Source of the DNA: Flavobacterium solisilvae
GTDB lineage: Bacteria > Bacteroidota > Bacteroidia > Flavobacteriales > Flavobacteriaceae
Assembly: GCF_012911605.1 (NCBI RefSeq)
Contig: NZ_JAAMPT010000209.1
Location: 1-64,000 of the forward strand
Direction of reading: 5' to 3'
Length of the DNA stretch: 64,000 nt
Shown here: positions 8,252 to 16,989 of the stretch, one piece after another
Numbering within the stretch: position 1 is the stretch's first letter
Layout: the number at the start of each line of letters is the position of its first letter
Made by a program: the position numbers and the translations under genes
The notes under the pieces: model-generated
What the model saw: only the letters and a program-made list of their open reading frames with translations
Told to the model about the DNA's origin: nothing
The model's database searches: none

Positions 8252-9835
8252 TTAAAATTTCTCACTATTTGCTTTCTTCCAAAAGTACAAAAATTCTTTT
8301 GGAACTGTATTTTCATTTAATAAACAGCCTGTTTCCAATTCTGGAAAAGTTTGCGCAAAAGTTTCTACTACATTGCGCTCCACACGCGTACTTACGACAT
8401 CACGAGTTACATCGTCTGGATGTTTTAAACCTGCCGATGCCATAAGTTCCATTGCGTTTTTTATTGTTTCGTGTTGGAAATTGGCAACTCTTACGCTTTT
8501 TTCTTGTGGTACTAAACCTTTGGTTAAATCGGGATTTTGTGTAGCCACACCAGTTGGGCAAGTATTGGCGTGACATTCCAGCGCTTGAATACATCCCAAC
8601 GCAAACATCATTCCGCGAGCAGAATTACATAAATCGGCACCAAGAGAAAGACATCTAATGATATCAAACCCAGAAATTACTTTTCCGCTGGCAATAATTT
8701 TTATTTGACTTTTAATTCCAAATCCGTTTAGACAATCGTACACAAATGCAACTGCATCACGCAATGGCATACCTACGTGGTCTGAATATTCTGGTGGTGC
8801 TGCGCCAGTTCCGCCTTCGCCACCATCAACGGTAATAAAATCGAGATAGGTTCGGGTTTCGACCATTGCTTTGCAAATAGCCATAAATTCAGATTTGTTG
8901 CCGATGCAAATTTTGATACCAATAGGTTTTCCGCCCGAATGGTTGCGCAATAATTTTACAAAATCCATCAACTCCAACGGATTTGAAAATGCCGAATGTT
9001 TTGGCGGTGAAATGATATCGTGTCCTTTATCAACTAATCGAATGGCTGCAATTTCATCGGTTACTTTTTCTTTGGGTAAAATTCCGCCGTGGCCAGGTTT
9101 TGCACCTTGTGAAAATTTGATTTCTATCATTTTTACATTATCCAAAGTAGCACGTTTGGTAAACTCTTCTACCGAAAATTTCCCGTCTGGTGTTCGTGTG
9201 CTAAAATATCCTGTTCCAATGTTCCACACCACATCGCCACCAGGTTCAAGATGATAAGGCGACAAACCACCTTCACCTGTATTGTGGTAAAAACCACCTT
9301 GTTTTGCTCCAGCATTCAGCGCCAAAATAGCATTTTTACTCAATGAACCATAACTCATGGCGCTGATATTGAACATACTCGACATATAGGGTTTTGTACA
9401 TTGTGATGAACCAATTTTTACTCGTGGTTGTTCTTCACTATGCGAAAAAGGAATAGCATTCAAACTATGATTAATCCATTCGTAACCTACATTATACACA
9501 TCGAGTTGCGTACCAAAAGGTTTGGTAGAAGTTTCTTTTTTACTACGTTGATACACCATACTGCGTTGTAATCTATCGAATGGTTTGCCTTCGGTATCGG
9601 TTTCAATAAAATATTGACGCATTTCTGGTCCGAGTTCTTCTAGCAAATAACGCATTCTTCCCAATAAAGGAAAATTTCTACGAATGGTATGTTTGGATTG
9701 ATACATATCGTATAACCCCATTACTATCAATGGAACGAAGATGAATAGGAGTAAGCTAAATTTCCAATCGACGTATACTAAAATGCCGATGATTGCTAAA
9801 ATGGTGATGGATGTGATGATGAATGCTTTTCTCAT
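8252..9835 (-). CDS. Membrane-anchored FMN-binding glutamate synthase family protein
   Basis: A 527-residue protein with two N-terminal transmembrane helices (about 5-45) followed by a stand-alone glutamate synthase central/FMN domain. Visible marks are the glycine-rich GGEGGTGAAPPEY phosphate-binding region and the CIQALECHANTCPTGVATQ segment, whose C-x5-C-x4-C spacing matches the [3Fe-4S] ligands of GltB. It lacks the glutaminase and GXGXG domains of true GOGAT, so glutamate synthesis alone is unlikely. It is probably a membrane-facing FMN/Fe-S oxidoreductase or a cytoplasmic-face enzyme using ammonia or another donor. The family is widespread in Bacteroidetes and its reaction is not settled. 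It is transcribed alone. Confidence 0.9.
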   Translation of the reverse strand: MRKAFIITSITILAIIGILVYVDWKFSLLLFIFVPLIVMGLYDMYQSKHTIRRNFPLLGRMRYLLEELGPEMRQYFIETDTEGKPFDRLQRSMVYQRSKKETSTKPFGTQLDVYNVGYEWINHSLNAIPFSHSEEQPRVKIGSSQCTKPYMSSMFNISAMSYGSLSKNAILALNAGAKQGGFYHNTGEGGLSPYHLEPGGDVVWNIGTGYFSTRTPDGKFSVEEFTKRATLDNVKMIEIKFSQGAKPGHGGILPKEKVTDEIAAIRLVDKGHDIISPPKHSAFSNPLELMDFVKLLRNHSGGKPIGIKICIGNKSEFMAICKAMVETRTYLDFITVDGGEGGTGAAPPEYSDHVGMPLRDAVAFVYDCLNGFGIKSQIKIIASGKVISGFDIIRCLSLGADLCNSARGMMFALGCIQALECHANTCPTGVATQNPDLTKGLVPQEKSVRVANFQHETIKNAMELMASAGLKHPDDVTRDVVSTRVERNVVETFAQTFPELETGCLLNENTVPKEFLYFWKKANSEKF

Positions 9836-9918
9836 TTTGGTTTATTTTTTACCATGAATGTTCGAATGTTATTAAACATCCTTTTTTCTTCATTATTTAC
9901 ATTTTTATGATTTATCTC

Positions 9919-9950
9919 TCTCGTCCAAAAGACGAGATCGAAATGACAAG
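9919..9950. repeat. REP-like hairpin element (TCTCGTC/GACGAGA)
   Basis: A 7-bp perfect hairpin (9919-9925 with 9931-9937, loop CAAAA) followed by TCGAAATGACAAG. It shares the CTCG...CGA(A/G)ATGAC phrase with the element at 116-178 and lies in the gap between two minus-strand genes. Confidence 0.55.
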
Positions 9951-9972
9951 ATTACGTTTTATTTTACTAATT

Positions 9973-10005
9973 ACTTTTGACTTTTCACTTTTGACTTTTC
10001 ACTTT
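9973..10005. repeat. Tandem 14-bp repeat (ACTTTTGACTTTTC x2)
   Basis: Two perfect head-to-tail copies of a 14-base unit plus a partial third, ending just before the stop codon region of the CoA ligase gene. The unit belongs to the TTTTGA/TTTGAA vocabulary of other spacers in this window (24447-24583, 32505-32556). Confidence 0.7.
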
Positions 10006-10009
10006 AAAA

Positions 10010-11611
10010 TCACTTCAACTTAAACCGTTGTATTTTTCCTGTTTCGGTTTTGGGTAAGCTTTCTGTAAAATAAATAACTCTTGGGTATTTATAAGGCGCA
10101 GCCGTTTGTTTAAACCAATGTTGAATGTGATTTTTCATACTCTCGGTAGCTTTGGTTTGGTCTTTTAAAACAATATGCGCGCAAACCAACATACCACGTT
10201 CTTCATCGGGTAAACCTACAACAGCGCATTCTAAAATATCTTCGTGAGTAAGCAAAACACTTTCTACTTCAATAGCAGCTATATTGTATCCTGCCGAAAT
10301 AATCATATCGTCGCCTCGAGCTACGAACCAAAAATAGCCGTCTTCATCTTGCCGAAAAATATCGCCTGTAATATTCCAGCCGTTTTCTACGTATTCTTTT
10401 TGTTTGTCTTCTCGGTTCAAATATTTACAACCAGTAATGCCTCTAACAGCTAATCTTCCGGGTTCGTTTCTTGGTAATTCGTTTCCGTTAGTATCAATAA
10501 TTTTGGCTTCATAACCCGTAATAGCTACACCAGTTGCACCAGGTTTCATATTTTTTTCATTCGACGAAATAAAAATATGCAGCATTTCGGTAGCACCAAT
10601 GCCATCAATGATTTTTAAACCTGTAGCATCATACCAATCTTGCCAAACCTTCATGGGCAAGGTTTCACCAGCAGAGACACATTTGCGCAAGCTGGAAATA
10701 TCAAAAGCTGCAACTTTGGTAGTAATGATTCGCCAAGCCGTTGGAGCTGTAAAACATATGGTGATTTTGTAGTCTTGAATGGCTTGAAGCAAAATATCTG
10801 GGCTTGGTTTTTCTATTAAAAAAGTAGAAGCACCAAAATACATTGGAAATAAAACCAATCCGCCTAAACCGAAGGTAAATCCTAATGGCGGACTTCCTGT
10901 AAACACATCATTTTGTGTTGGTTGTAATGAATATTGTGGAAATGCTTCGCAGATGTTCAGAATATCTTTGTGATAATGCGATGTCATTTTTGGCAAACCT
11001 GTTGTTCCTGATGTAAATCCGATTAAGGCAATACTGTCTGATTTTGAGTGATAATTGGAGAATGTTTTGGGTTTGGAAACCATCAATTTTTCTAATCCCG
11101 AAGCTTCGGGACTATTTCTGAAATAAATCTTTTTTTTAAGAAAATTTGATTTTACTAAATTCATTTCTTCTGAAAGTTCGCTGTCGCAAATGGTATGCGA
11201 AATCTCGGCACAATCGATTATGGTTGTTAATTCTTTGGCACGAAGTAACGGCATGGTTGCGACTACAATTCCGCCGGCTTTCAAGATTGCAAACCAACAA
11301 GCGACCATCATTGGATTATTGGCAGAACGAATTAAAACTCTATTACCTGATTTCAGTCCTAAATCATCAACCAAAACATGAGCGATTTGATTGGATTTCT
11401 CGTATACATCTTGATACGTCCAAGTTTCTGAGAAGGTACGAATGCAAATGTTGTTACCGTTTCCATTTTCTATATGATAATCCAACAATCGATGAACACA
11501 ATTGAGCATTTCTGGTCTTTGAAACTGAGGTAAATCCAAAAAGGAATAGTCTGGCATTAAATCCTGATTTGGTAAATTATTGTGGGCAAAATTATCTTCG
11601 TAATGCTTCAT
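10010..11611 (-). CDS. 2-aminobenzoate-CoA ligase (benzoate-CoA ligase family)
   Basis: A 533-residue member of the acyl-adenylate-forming (ANL) superfamily, expected to activate 2-aminobenzoate (anthranilate) with ATP and CoA. The phosphate-binding loop GFTSGTTGLPKM, the GATEMLHIF aromatic-acid-type A5 motif, the GDIFRQDEDGYFWFVARGDDMI hinge region and the C-terminal catalytic-lysine segment PKTETGKIQR are all present. The GATEM...IF form is typical of benzoate/aminobenzoate ligases rather than acetyl-CoA synthetase. The substrate assignment rests on the next gene, only 2 bases upstream, which encodes the diagnostic 2-aminobenzoyl-CoA monooxygenase/reductase. The two are surely one transcript. 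Benzoate or salicylate are alternative substrates. Confidence 0.88.
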   Translation of the reverse strand: MKHYEDNFAHNNLPNQDLMPDYSFLDLPQFQRPEMLNCVHRLLDYHIENGNGNNICIRTFSETWTYQDVYEKSNQIAHVLVDDLGLKSGNRVLIRSANNPMMVACWFAILKAGGIVVATMPLLRAKELTTIIDCAEISHTICDSELSEEMNLVKSNFLKKKIYFRNSPEASGLEKLMVSKPKTFSNYHSKSDSIALIGFTSGTTGLPKMTSHYHKDILNICEAFPQYSLQPTQNDVFTGSPPLGFTFGLGGLVLFPMYFGASTFLIEKPSPDILLQAIQDYKITICFTAPTAWRIITTKVAAFDISSLRKCVSAGETLPMKVWQDWYDATGLKIIDGIGATEMLHIFISSNEKNMKPGATGVAITGYEAKIIDTNGNELPRNEPGRLAVRGITGCKYLNREDKQKEYVENGWNITGDIFRQDEDGYFWFVARGDDMIISAGYNIAAIEVESVLLTHEDILECAVVGLPDEERGMLVCAHIVLKDQTKATESMKNHIQHWFKQTAAPYKYPRVIYFTESLPKTETGKIQRFKLK

Positions 11612-11613
11612 AA

Positions 11614-13905
11614 TTATTTCTTGTTACTCTTCGGTTTCAACGCTTTCTTCATTCCTTCCATTTGCTTTCTCTCATTGGCTTGTAGCGGATACAAATGCGA
11701 AATTCCCATTTTGTATTGATTTGGAATATCATCAGGTTGAAAATTTTCATAAGCCTGAGCATTTCTAACGAAATTGGCATCCAATAATAATGGTTTTCCT
11801 AAAGCCACTAAATCAGCTTTACCATTTAAAATTATGGTGTTTATTTGATCAATATCGGTTATGTTTCCAGCTGTAATCGTTGGAATATCAATTGAGTTTC
11901 TGACCAAATCTGAAAATGGAACTTGCCACATTCTTCCGGTTTGTGGTTTTTGATGAGCAACGGTATTTCCGGTAGAAACATTGATAATGTCAGCTCCAGC
12001 ATTTTTGAAAGCAGATGCAATTGCGAGAACATCTTCTTCTGAAATTCCGTTTTCTGCCCAATCGGTTGCTGAAATTCGAACGGACATTGGTTTTTCTATT
12101 GGGAAAACGTTTCGCATTTCGGTGAAAACTTTTAGTGGAAATTTCAATCGGTTTTCGATGCTTCCGCCAAATTCATCAGTTCTGATATTAGTTAATGGCG
12201 ATAGGAAAGAAGCTAATAAAAATCCGTGATGTGCTTGCAATTCAATCATATCAAATCCTGCTTTTTCTGAATTTATCGTTGCCTGAACAAATTGAGAAGT
12301 TATCAAATCCATATCTGATAAAGTCATTTTTTTTGGAATAATTCCATCTTCATGAAATGGAATAGCCGAAGCAGAAAGTAATTCCCATTTTTCACCACTA
12401 AAACTATTTTCCCAAGGAATTTTAGAACAACCTTTTCTACCAGAATGTCCCAATTGAATTCCGATTTTGGTTTGCGTATTTTTATGAATGAAATCGTTAA
12501 TTCGTTTCCAAGCTGTAATTTGACTTTCGTTATAAATTCCGGCGCAACCTTCAGTAATTCTTCCTGTGTTTGAAACCGCAGTCATTTCTGTTAAAATCAA
12601 TCCTAATCCGCTAACTGCACGAGAAGTATAATGTTGAAAATGCCAGTCGTTTACTAAACCATTTTCTGCGGAATATTGTCCCATAGACGACATTACAATT
12701 CGGTTTTGCAATTCTAAATCTCTTATTTTGAATTTTGAAAATGCTGCTGATTGATTTTTGATATTGATATTGAAATTGTTATTGAACTCTTCTAAAACTT
12801 TATTTGTAAAACTTTCATCTCTCAATCTTAAATTCTCGTAAGTGACTTTTTTTGCTCGTGTCATGCAGCCAAAAGCAAATTGATAAAACGGATGCTGATT
12901 ATGTCGGTTCATATTTTCAAACCAATCTAACGACACTAATGCCGCATATTGTATCATTTCTACCGTATTTCTGCGGAATTTATCGTATTGTTGAAAAGCA
13001 GCTTGAACATCGTTTGGATTAGCCAAAACCGCATCAGATAAACCAATGGCACTATCCATCGCTAATTTTGTTCCTGAACCAATGGAATAATGTGCTGTAG
13101 CTTTTGCATCGCCGAGAAGAACAATATTTTTATTATGCCAATTTTGGTTAGTAACATGCGGAAATTGTCGCCAATGTGATTTATTTGAAATTAGCGGATG
13201 ACCGTCGAGTTCCTCTTTAAATAGTTCGGAAATTTTAGCAATAGTATCAGCTTCATTGGTAACTTCAAAATTAAATTTTTGCCAGGTTTCATCGGAACAT
13301 TCAAAAATCCAAGTACTCATTCCGGCTTCGTATTGATAGGAATGCGCAACGATTAATCCGTGTTTGGTATTTCTAAAAAAATAGGTAAACGCATCAAGTG
13401 GTTTTGTAGAACCAAGCCAAACGAAACGGTTTTTCTTCAATTCGATTTTAGTCCCGAATTCAGATGCAAATTGGGTTCTGATTTGGCTTCCAATTCCATC
13501 ACAAGCGACAATGATATCTGCATCTTTAAATTGATTTAAGTCGTCAATATTTTGTTCAAAATGAAGATTTACACCTTCTTCATGACAACGTTGATGTAAT
13601 AATTTCAATAATGTTTTTCGGGAACAACCGCAAAATCCGTTTCCTGCAATGCTAACTTCCTGACCATCGCGAGCAATTATGATGTCGTCCCAATAAGCGA
13701 ATTTGCTTCGGATTAATTCATACGATTGCATGTCGCGTTTTAGGAATTCGCCCAGCGTTTCATCTGAAAAAACTACTCCAAAACCGAAACTATCATCAGG
13801 TCTGTTGCGTTCATATACTGTTATTTCCCAATCAGGACGCGCTTTTTTTGTTAATATCGAAAAGTACAATCCGCCTGGACCGCCACCAATTACTGTTATT
13901 TTCAT
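11614..13905 (-). CDS. 2-aminobenzoyl-CoA monooxygenase/reductase (bifunctional FAD-OYE fusion)
   Basis: A 763-residue fusion of two flavoenzymes. Residues 1-370 are a PHBH-type FAD monooxygenase with the dinucleotide fold GGGPGGLYFSILTKKA and the second FAD motif LLGDAKATAHYSIGSG. Residues about 385-750 are an Old-Yellow-Enzyme barrel with IQLGHSGRKG and the long FLSPLTNIRTDEFGGS block. This architecture and length match 2-aminobenzoyl-CoA monooxygenase/reductase of the aerobic hybrid anthranilate pathway, which hydroxylates and then reduces the CoA-bound ring. Annotation pipelines often call it salicylyl-CoA 5-hydroxylase/oxidoreductase. It lies 2 bases from the ligase gene and behind a flavin reductase. 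Downstream beta-oxidation-like steps are not encoded nearby. Confidence 0.88.
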   Translation of the reverse strand: MKITVIGGGPGGLYFSILTKKARPDWEITVYERNRPDDSFGFGVVFSDETLGEFLKRDMQSYELIRSKFAYWDDIIIARDGQEVSIAGNGFCGCSRKTLLKLLHQRCHEEGVNLHFEQNIDDLNQFKDADIIVACDGIGSQIRTQFASEFGTKIELKKNRFVWLGSTKPLDAFTYFFRNTKHGLIVAHSYQYEAGMSTWIFECSDETWQKFNFEVTNEADTIAKISELFKEELDGHPLISNKSHWRQFPHVTNQNWHNKNIVLLGDAKATAHYSIGSGTKLAMDSAIGLSDAVLANPNDVQAAFQQYDKFRRNTVEMIQYAALVSLDWFENMNRHNQHPFYQFAFGCMTRAKKVTYENLRLRDESFTNKVLEEFNNNFNINIKNQSAAFSKFKIRDLELQNRIVMSSMGQYSAENGLVNDWHFQHYTSRAVSGLGLILTEMTAVSNTGRITEGCAGIYNESQITAWKRINDFIHKNTQTKIGIQLGHSGRKGCSKIPWENSFSGEKWELLSASAIPFHEDGIIPKKMTLSDMDLITSQFVQATINSEKAGFDMIELQAHHGFLLASFLSPLTNIRTDEFGGSIENRLKFPLKVFTEMRNVFPIEKPMSVRISATDWAENGISEEDVLAIASAFKNAGADIINVSTGNTVAHQKPQTGRMWQVPFSDLVRNSIDIPTITAGNITDIDQINTIILNGKADLVALGKPLLLDANFVRNAQAYENFQPDDIPNQYKMGISHLYPLQANERKQMEGMKKALKPKSNKK

Positions 13906-13965
13906 GTTGTCATTGTGAGGAATTAAAGAAACTTCTCCTCAATATTTAATGTTGTTTTTTAGAAC

Positions 13966-14020
13966 ACAGATTTAAGAAATTTCAAAAATTATTATAATTT
14001 CTCTAATTTCTTAAATCTGT
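13966..14020. repeat. 15-bp perfect inverted repeat (ACAGATTTAAGAAAT)
   Basis: The arms at 13966-13980 and 14006-14020 are perfect reverse complements with a 25-base loop, filling most of the gap between the flavin reductase stop and the monooxygenase start. No T-run follows on the minus strand, so it is not a simple terminator. It may attenuate read-through or be a spacer palindrome. Confidence 0.65.
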
Positions 14021-14032
14021 ATTCCTTATAAA

Positions 14033-14638
14033 TTATCCTCTTTTGATAGAAAACATTTCTCCAATTTTACTATAATTAGAACCCGCTAATCGAGCAACAG
14101 GTTTGTAGTTTTCTAAATTGATTTTATAATTATCCAAAAGCATTTTTTCATCATAATGCATCATAACAATTTTGCCTATCAAAACACACGCTCCGCCTTG
14201 TTGATGTCCTTCAAGAAAGTAGTGGTGAACTAATTCGCATTCAAAATGAATCGGACTTTCTTTCACTCGCATCGGTTTTATTTTTACCGATGGAATAGGC
14301 GTAAGATTGGCTAAATCAAATTCACTTTCATCGGCTGGAATGCTTTGCGACGTGGTATTCATTTGTTCTACAACCTCTTCGGTAACCATATTAACGACAA
14401 ATTGTTTTGTAGTTAATACATTATTTAAGGTGTCTTTATTTTTATTATTATCTCTTCGGGTAGAAAACATGACATGTGGCGGATCATCGCCAAGCATATT
14501 AAAATAGGAAAAAGGAGCAAGGTTGTTGATGCCGTCTTCGCTTATGGAAGAAATCCAACCAATTGGTCGTGGAATAATCGTGCCAGTCAGTAACTTATAG
14601 ATAGCACTTGCTTCTAATTCGTTTGGGTCGAGTGTCAT
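14033..14638 (-). CDS. Flavin reductase family protein (FMN-binding split barrel)
   Basis: About 201 residues of the NAD(P)H:flavin oxidoreductase-like split-barrel family, recognised by the TGTIIPRPIGWISSISEDG...NLAPFSYFN opening and the HHYFLEGHQ region. The chosen start gives MTLDPNELEAS, where homologues begin; an in-frame ATG 13 codons upstream (14677) cannot be excluded. In this context it could supply reduced flavin or act as an FMN enzyme in the aminobenzoyl-CoA pathway, since the two pathway genes lie immediately downstream on the same strand. The 127-base spacer with a palindrome means co-transcription is likely but not certain. Confidence 0.8.
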   Translation of the reverse strand: MTLDPNELEASAIYKLLTGTIIPRPIGWISSISEDGINNLAPFSYFNMLGDDPPHVMFSTRRDNNKNKDTLNNVLTTKQFVVNMVTEEVVEQMNTTSQSIPADESEFDLANLTPIPSVKIKPMRVKESPIHFECELVHHYFLEGHQQGGACVLIGKIVMMHYDEKMLLDNYKINLENYKPVARLAGSNYSKIGEMFSIKRG

Positions 14639-14781
14639 TATTTTTGTATGGTTTAGTTTGTTTTTTAAATAGTTCATAAAAATACTAAAATAAAAATGGT
14701 AAACAAATCGATTAAAACGTCATTTATTTTATCATATTATAAAAAACTTTGTGACCTTTGTGCTAAATTCTCAAAAAACAG

Positions 14782-16035
14782 ATGAAAGCAACGATAGTTA
14801 CTATTGGCGATGAAATATTGATAGGTCAAATTGTAGATACCAACTCCGGATATATTGCTAAAGCTTTGGATAAAATTGGAGTTCAAACGCATGAGATGAT
14901 TTCCATTTCGGATGATAAGAAACATATAGTTGATACTTTTGAAAAACTTCAAAACAATGTAGATTTGGTTATTATAACTGGCGGACTTGGACCAACCAAA
15001 GACGATGTGACCAAAAAAACATTCTGCGATTATTTTGACGATATTTTAATCGAAGATAAAGTGGTTTTAGCGCATGTAACCCAATTGATAGAAGGAATTT
15101 ACAAACGACCAATTTCACAAGTAAATAAAGATCAAGCACTTGTTCCGTCAAAATGCACTGTTCTTTTTAATAAAATGGGAACAGCACCAGGAATGTGGAT
15201 GAAGAAAGAAAACACTGTTTTTGTTTCGTTGCCTGGCGTTCCTTATGAAATGAAGTATTTGGTTGATAACGAAATTGTTCCAAAAATCGTCCAAGAATAC
15301 GAACGACCATATATTATTCACAAAACCATTTTGACTTATGGTCAAGGCGAAAGTTTAGTAGCTGAACGAATTGAAAACTGGGAAAATAATTTACCCGAAT
15401 TCATAAAACTAGCCTATTTACCAAGTCCAGGAAGAGTTCGTTTGCGATTAACAGCTCGTGGCGAAAATCAAGAAATACTAGAAAAAGCCATCCAAGAAAA
15501 CGTAGAAAGTTTAACCAAAATAATCAACGATATTATAGTTGGTTTTGACGAAAATGAAACTATAGAAGTTGTCGTTGGACGATTGTTAGCTTCTCAAAAT
15601 AAAACAATTGCCACCGCCGAAAGTTGTACCGGAGGAAAAATTGCCCAAATGCTAACATCGGTTTCTGGCGCGTCAAATTATTTTAGAGGAAGCGTTGTGA
15701 GTTATGCAACCGATACTAAGATTTCTGTTTTAGGCGTTTCGGCTGATGTTATTAAGGAGAGAACAGTTGTCAGTCATGAAGTTGCTTCAGCTATGGCAAT
15801 AGGTGTTCAAAAAGTAATGAAAACCGATTACGCTATTGCAACTACAGGAAACGCCGGACCAAACAAAGGCGATTCAAATGCCGAGGTTGGAACCGTTTTT
15901 ATAGCATTAGCAACACCAAATGAAATTATTGTAGAAGAATTTAATTTCGGTCAACCACGTGAAAAAGTGATAGATAGAACCGTAAATAAAGCTTTAGAAA
16001 TGCTTCAAAAAGAAATTTTAAAAAATCTGCAATAA
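14782..16035 (+). CDS. cinA: CinA family nicotinamide-nucleotide amidohydrolase/competence-damage protein
   Basis: A 417-residue full-length CinA. The N-terminal MoaB/MogA-like domain (1-170) has [20 protein letters not shown] and the [13 protein letters not shown] loop. The C-terminal PncC-type NMN deamidase domain (about 255-417) has [20 protein letters not shown] with the nucleophilic serine and ATTGNAGP. The protein recycles nicotinamide mononucleotide and, in some species, hydrolyses ADP-ribose. It is divergent from the flavin reductase gene. Just before its start lies the phrase AAACTTTGTGACCTTTGTG (from 14744), shared with the palindrome at 39547-39637. Confidence 0.95.
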   Translation: MKATIVTIGDEILIGQIVDTNSGYIAKALDKIGVQTHEMISISDDKKHIVDTFEKLQNNVDLVIITGGLGPTKDDVTKKTFCDYFDDILIEDKVVLAHVTQLIEGIYKRPISQVNKDQALVPSKCTVLFNKMGTAPGMWMKKENTVFVSLPGVPYEMKYLVDNEIVPKIVQEYERPYIIHKTILTYGQGESLVAERIENWENNLPEFIKLAYLPSPGRVRLRLTARGENQEILEKAIQENVESLTKIINDIIVGFDENETIEVVVGRLLASQNKTIATAESCTGGKIAQMLTSVSGASNYFRGSVVSYATDTKISVLGVSADVIKERTVVSHEVASAMAIGVQKVMKTDYAIATTGNAGPNKGDSNAEVGTVFIALATPNEIIVEEFNFGQPREKVIDRTVNKALEMLQKEILKNLQ

Positions 16036-16040
16036 TTTTT

Positions 16041-16071
16041 TTGTTACAATGATTTATTTTGCGTAAGTTTG
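16041..16071 (+). promoter_or_regulatory. Bacteroidetes-type promoter of rpmB
   Basis: TTG at 16041-16043 and TAAGTTTG at 16064-16071 are separated by 20 bases and fit the Bacteroidetes -33/-7 consensus TTG / TANNTTTG. The predicted start of transcription is near 16078, giving a leader of about 30 bases before rpmB. It should drive rpmB, rpmG and the DUF4295 gene. Confidence 0.7.
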
Positions 16072-16107
16072 CACCCTGATTTTGAATAACGATAAAAGAA
16101 AAGCATA

Positions 16108-16344
16108 ATGTCAAGAGTTTGTGACCTTACAGGTAAAAGAGCGATGGTAGGAAATAATGTTTCTCACGCTATGAACAAAACTAAGAGAAAATTTTCTGTA
16201 AACTTAGTTAAAAAACGTTTCTATCTTGCTGAAGAAGACAGATGGATTACGCTAAGAGTAGCTGCATCTACAATTAAAACTATTAACAAAAAAGGTTTAG
16301 CTGCTGTGTTGAAAGATGCAAAAGCAAACGGATTTATCGGATAA
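16108..16344 (+). CDS. rpmB: 50S ribosomal protein L28
   Basis: 78 residues of bacterial L28, starting [20 protein letters not shown], the standard N-terminus of the family, and rich in basic residues. It is a structural protein of the large ribosomal subunit. It is the first gene of a three-gene cluster with rpmG (30-base gap) and the DUF4295 gene, an order I recognise as conserved in Bacteroidetes. Confidence 0.98.
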   Translation: MSRVCDLTGKRAMVGNNVSHAMNKTKRKFSVNLVKKRFYLAEEDRWITLRVAASTIKTINKKGLAAVLKDAKANGFIG

Positions 16345-16374
16345 TTCGATAACCTATTTAAAAAATAAAGTACG

Positions 16375-16557
16375 ATGGCAAAGAAAGGTAATAGAATCCA
16401 AGTAATTTTAGAGTGTACAGAACATAAAGCAACAGGACTTCCTGGAACTTCTCGTTATATCACTAAGAAAAACAAAAAAAATACTCCAGACAGATTAGAG
16501 ATTAAAAAATTTAATCCAATCTTAAAGAGAATGACTGTTCATAAAGAGATTAAATAA
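16375..16557 (+). CDS. rpmG: 50S ribosomal protein L33
   Basis: 60 residues of L33 with [12 protein letters not shown] and [12 protein letters not shown]. Only one cysteine is present, so this is the zinc-independent (C-minus) form without two CxxC knuckles. Large-subunit ribosomal protein, co-transcribed with rpmB. Confidence 0.97.
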   Translation: MAKKGNRIQVILECTEHKATGLPGTSRYITKKNKKNTPDRLEIKKFNPILKRMTVHKEIK

Positions 16558-16603
16558 TTTAGAAATTTTTACACAAAAAGTTTCCAATAAAACAATATAA
16601 GTC

Positions 16604-16756
16604 ATGGCAAAGAAAACCGTAGCAACGTTACAAACAGCATCAAAAAGATTAACCAAAGCAATCAAAATGGTTAAATCTCCAAAAACTGGTGCATACACTT
16701 TCCAGGAAGCAATCATGTCTCCAGAAGAAGTAGATACATTCTTAACAAAGAAATAA
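16604..16756 (+). CDS. DUF4295 family small basic protein
   Basis: A 50-residue lysine-rich protein, MAKKTVATLQTAS...EVDTFLTKK. I recognise it as the DUF4295 family, found almost only in Bacteroidetes and placed between rpmG and ftsY. The lysine-rich sequence and the constant ribosomal neighbours suggest a ribosome-associated protein, but this is inference. It is followed after 20 bases by a strong terminator that ends the ribosomal cluster. It is easily missed because of its size. Confidence 0.9.
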   Translation: MAKKTVATLQTASKRLTKAIKMVKSPKTGAYTFQEAIMSPEEVDTFLTKK

Positions 16757-16776
16757 TCAAACAAACTCAATATATC

Positions 16777-16807
16777 AAAGCTACTTTCATTCGGAAGTAG
16801 CTTTTTT
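16777..16807 (+). terminator. Rho-independent terminator after DUF4295 gene
   Basis: A 10-bp stem AAAGCTACTT/AAGTAGCTTT with loop TCATTCGG, followed by TTTTTTATTTTT. It closes the rpmB-rpmG-DUF4295 transcript, so ftsY needs its own promoter or read-through. Confidence 0.85.
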
Positions 16808-16885
16808 ATTTTTATATTTGTCGAACAAATTTGAAGCCAAGCCAATAGCATTTTTTAAATGTAGTTCCTGCTTTCCGTTGCAATC

Positions 16886-16915
16886 CGTCATTGCGAGCTT
16901 GCGAAGCAATCTCAC
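16886..16915. repeat. REP-like element GTCATTGCGAGCTTGCGAAGCAATC
   Basis: The block CCGTCATTGCGAGCTTGCGAAGCAATCTCA contains nested palindromy: GCTT-GCG-AAGC inside ATTGC...GCAAT. This phrase resembles dispersed REP-type elements seen in many bacterial genomes. It sits in the ftsY leader region and is locally more GC-rich than its surroundings. Confidence 0.65.
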
Positions 16916-16989
16916 AAAGTCGGGATTTACACTACAATCAGGGCTAAACTAAAACAAAAGGCTTCTATTTAAACCATGAACAAAAAAGT

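Noticed and set aside
16522-16851. 109-codon minus-strand ORF across the DUF4295 region
   Set aside because: It is antisense to the plus-strand DUF4295 gene and its terminator, has no recognisable family, and lies on the wrong strand for the ribosomal cluster.
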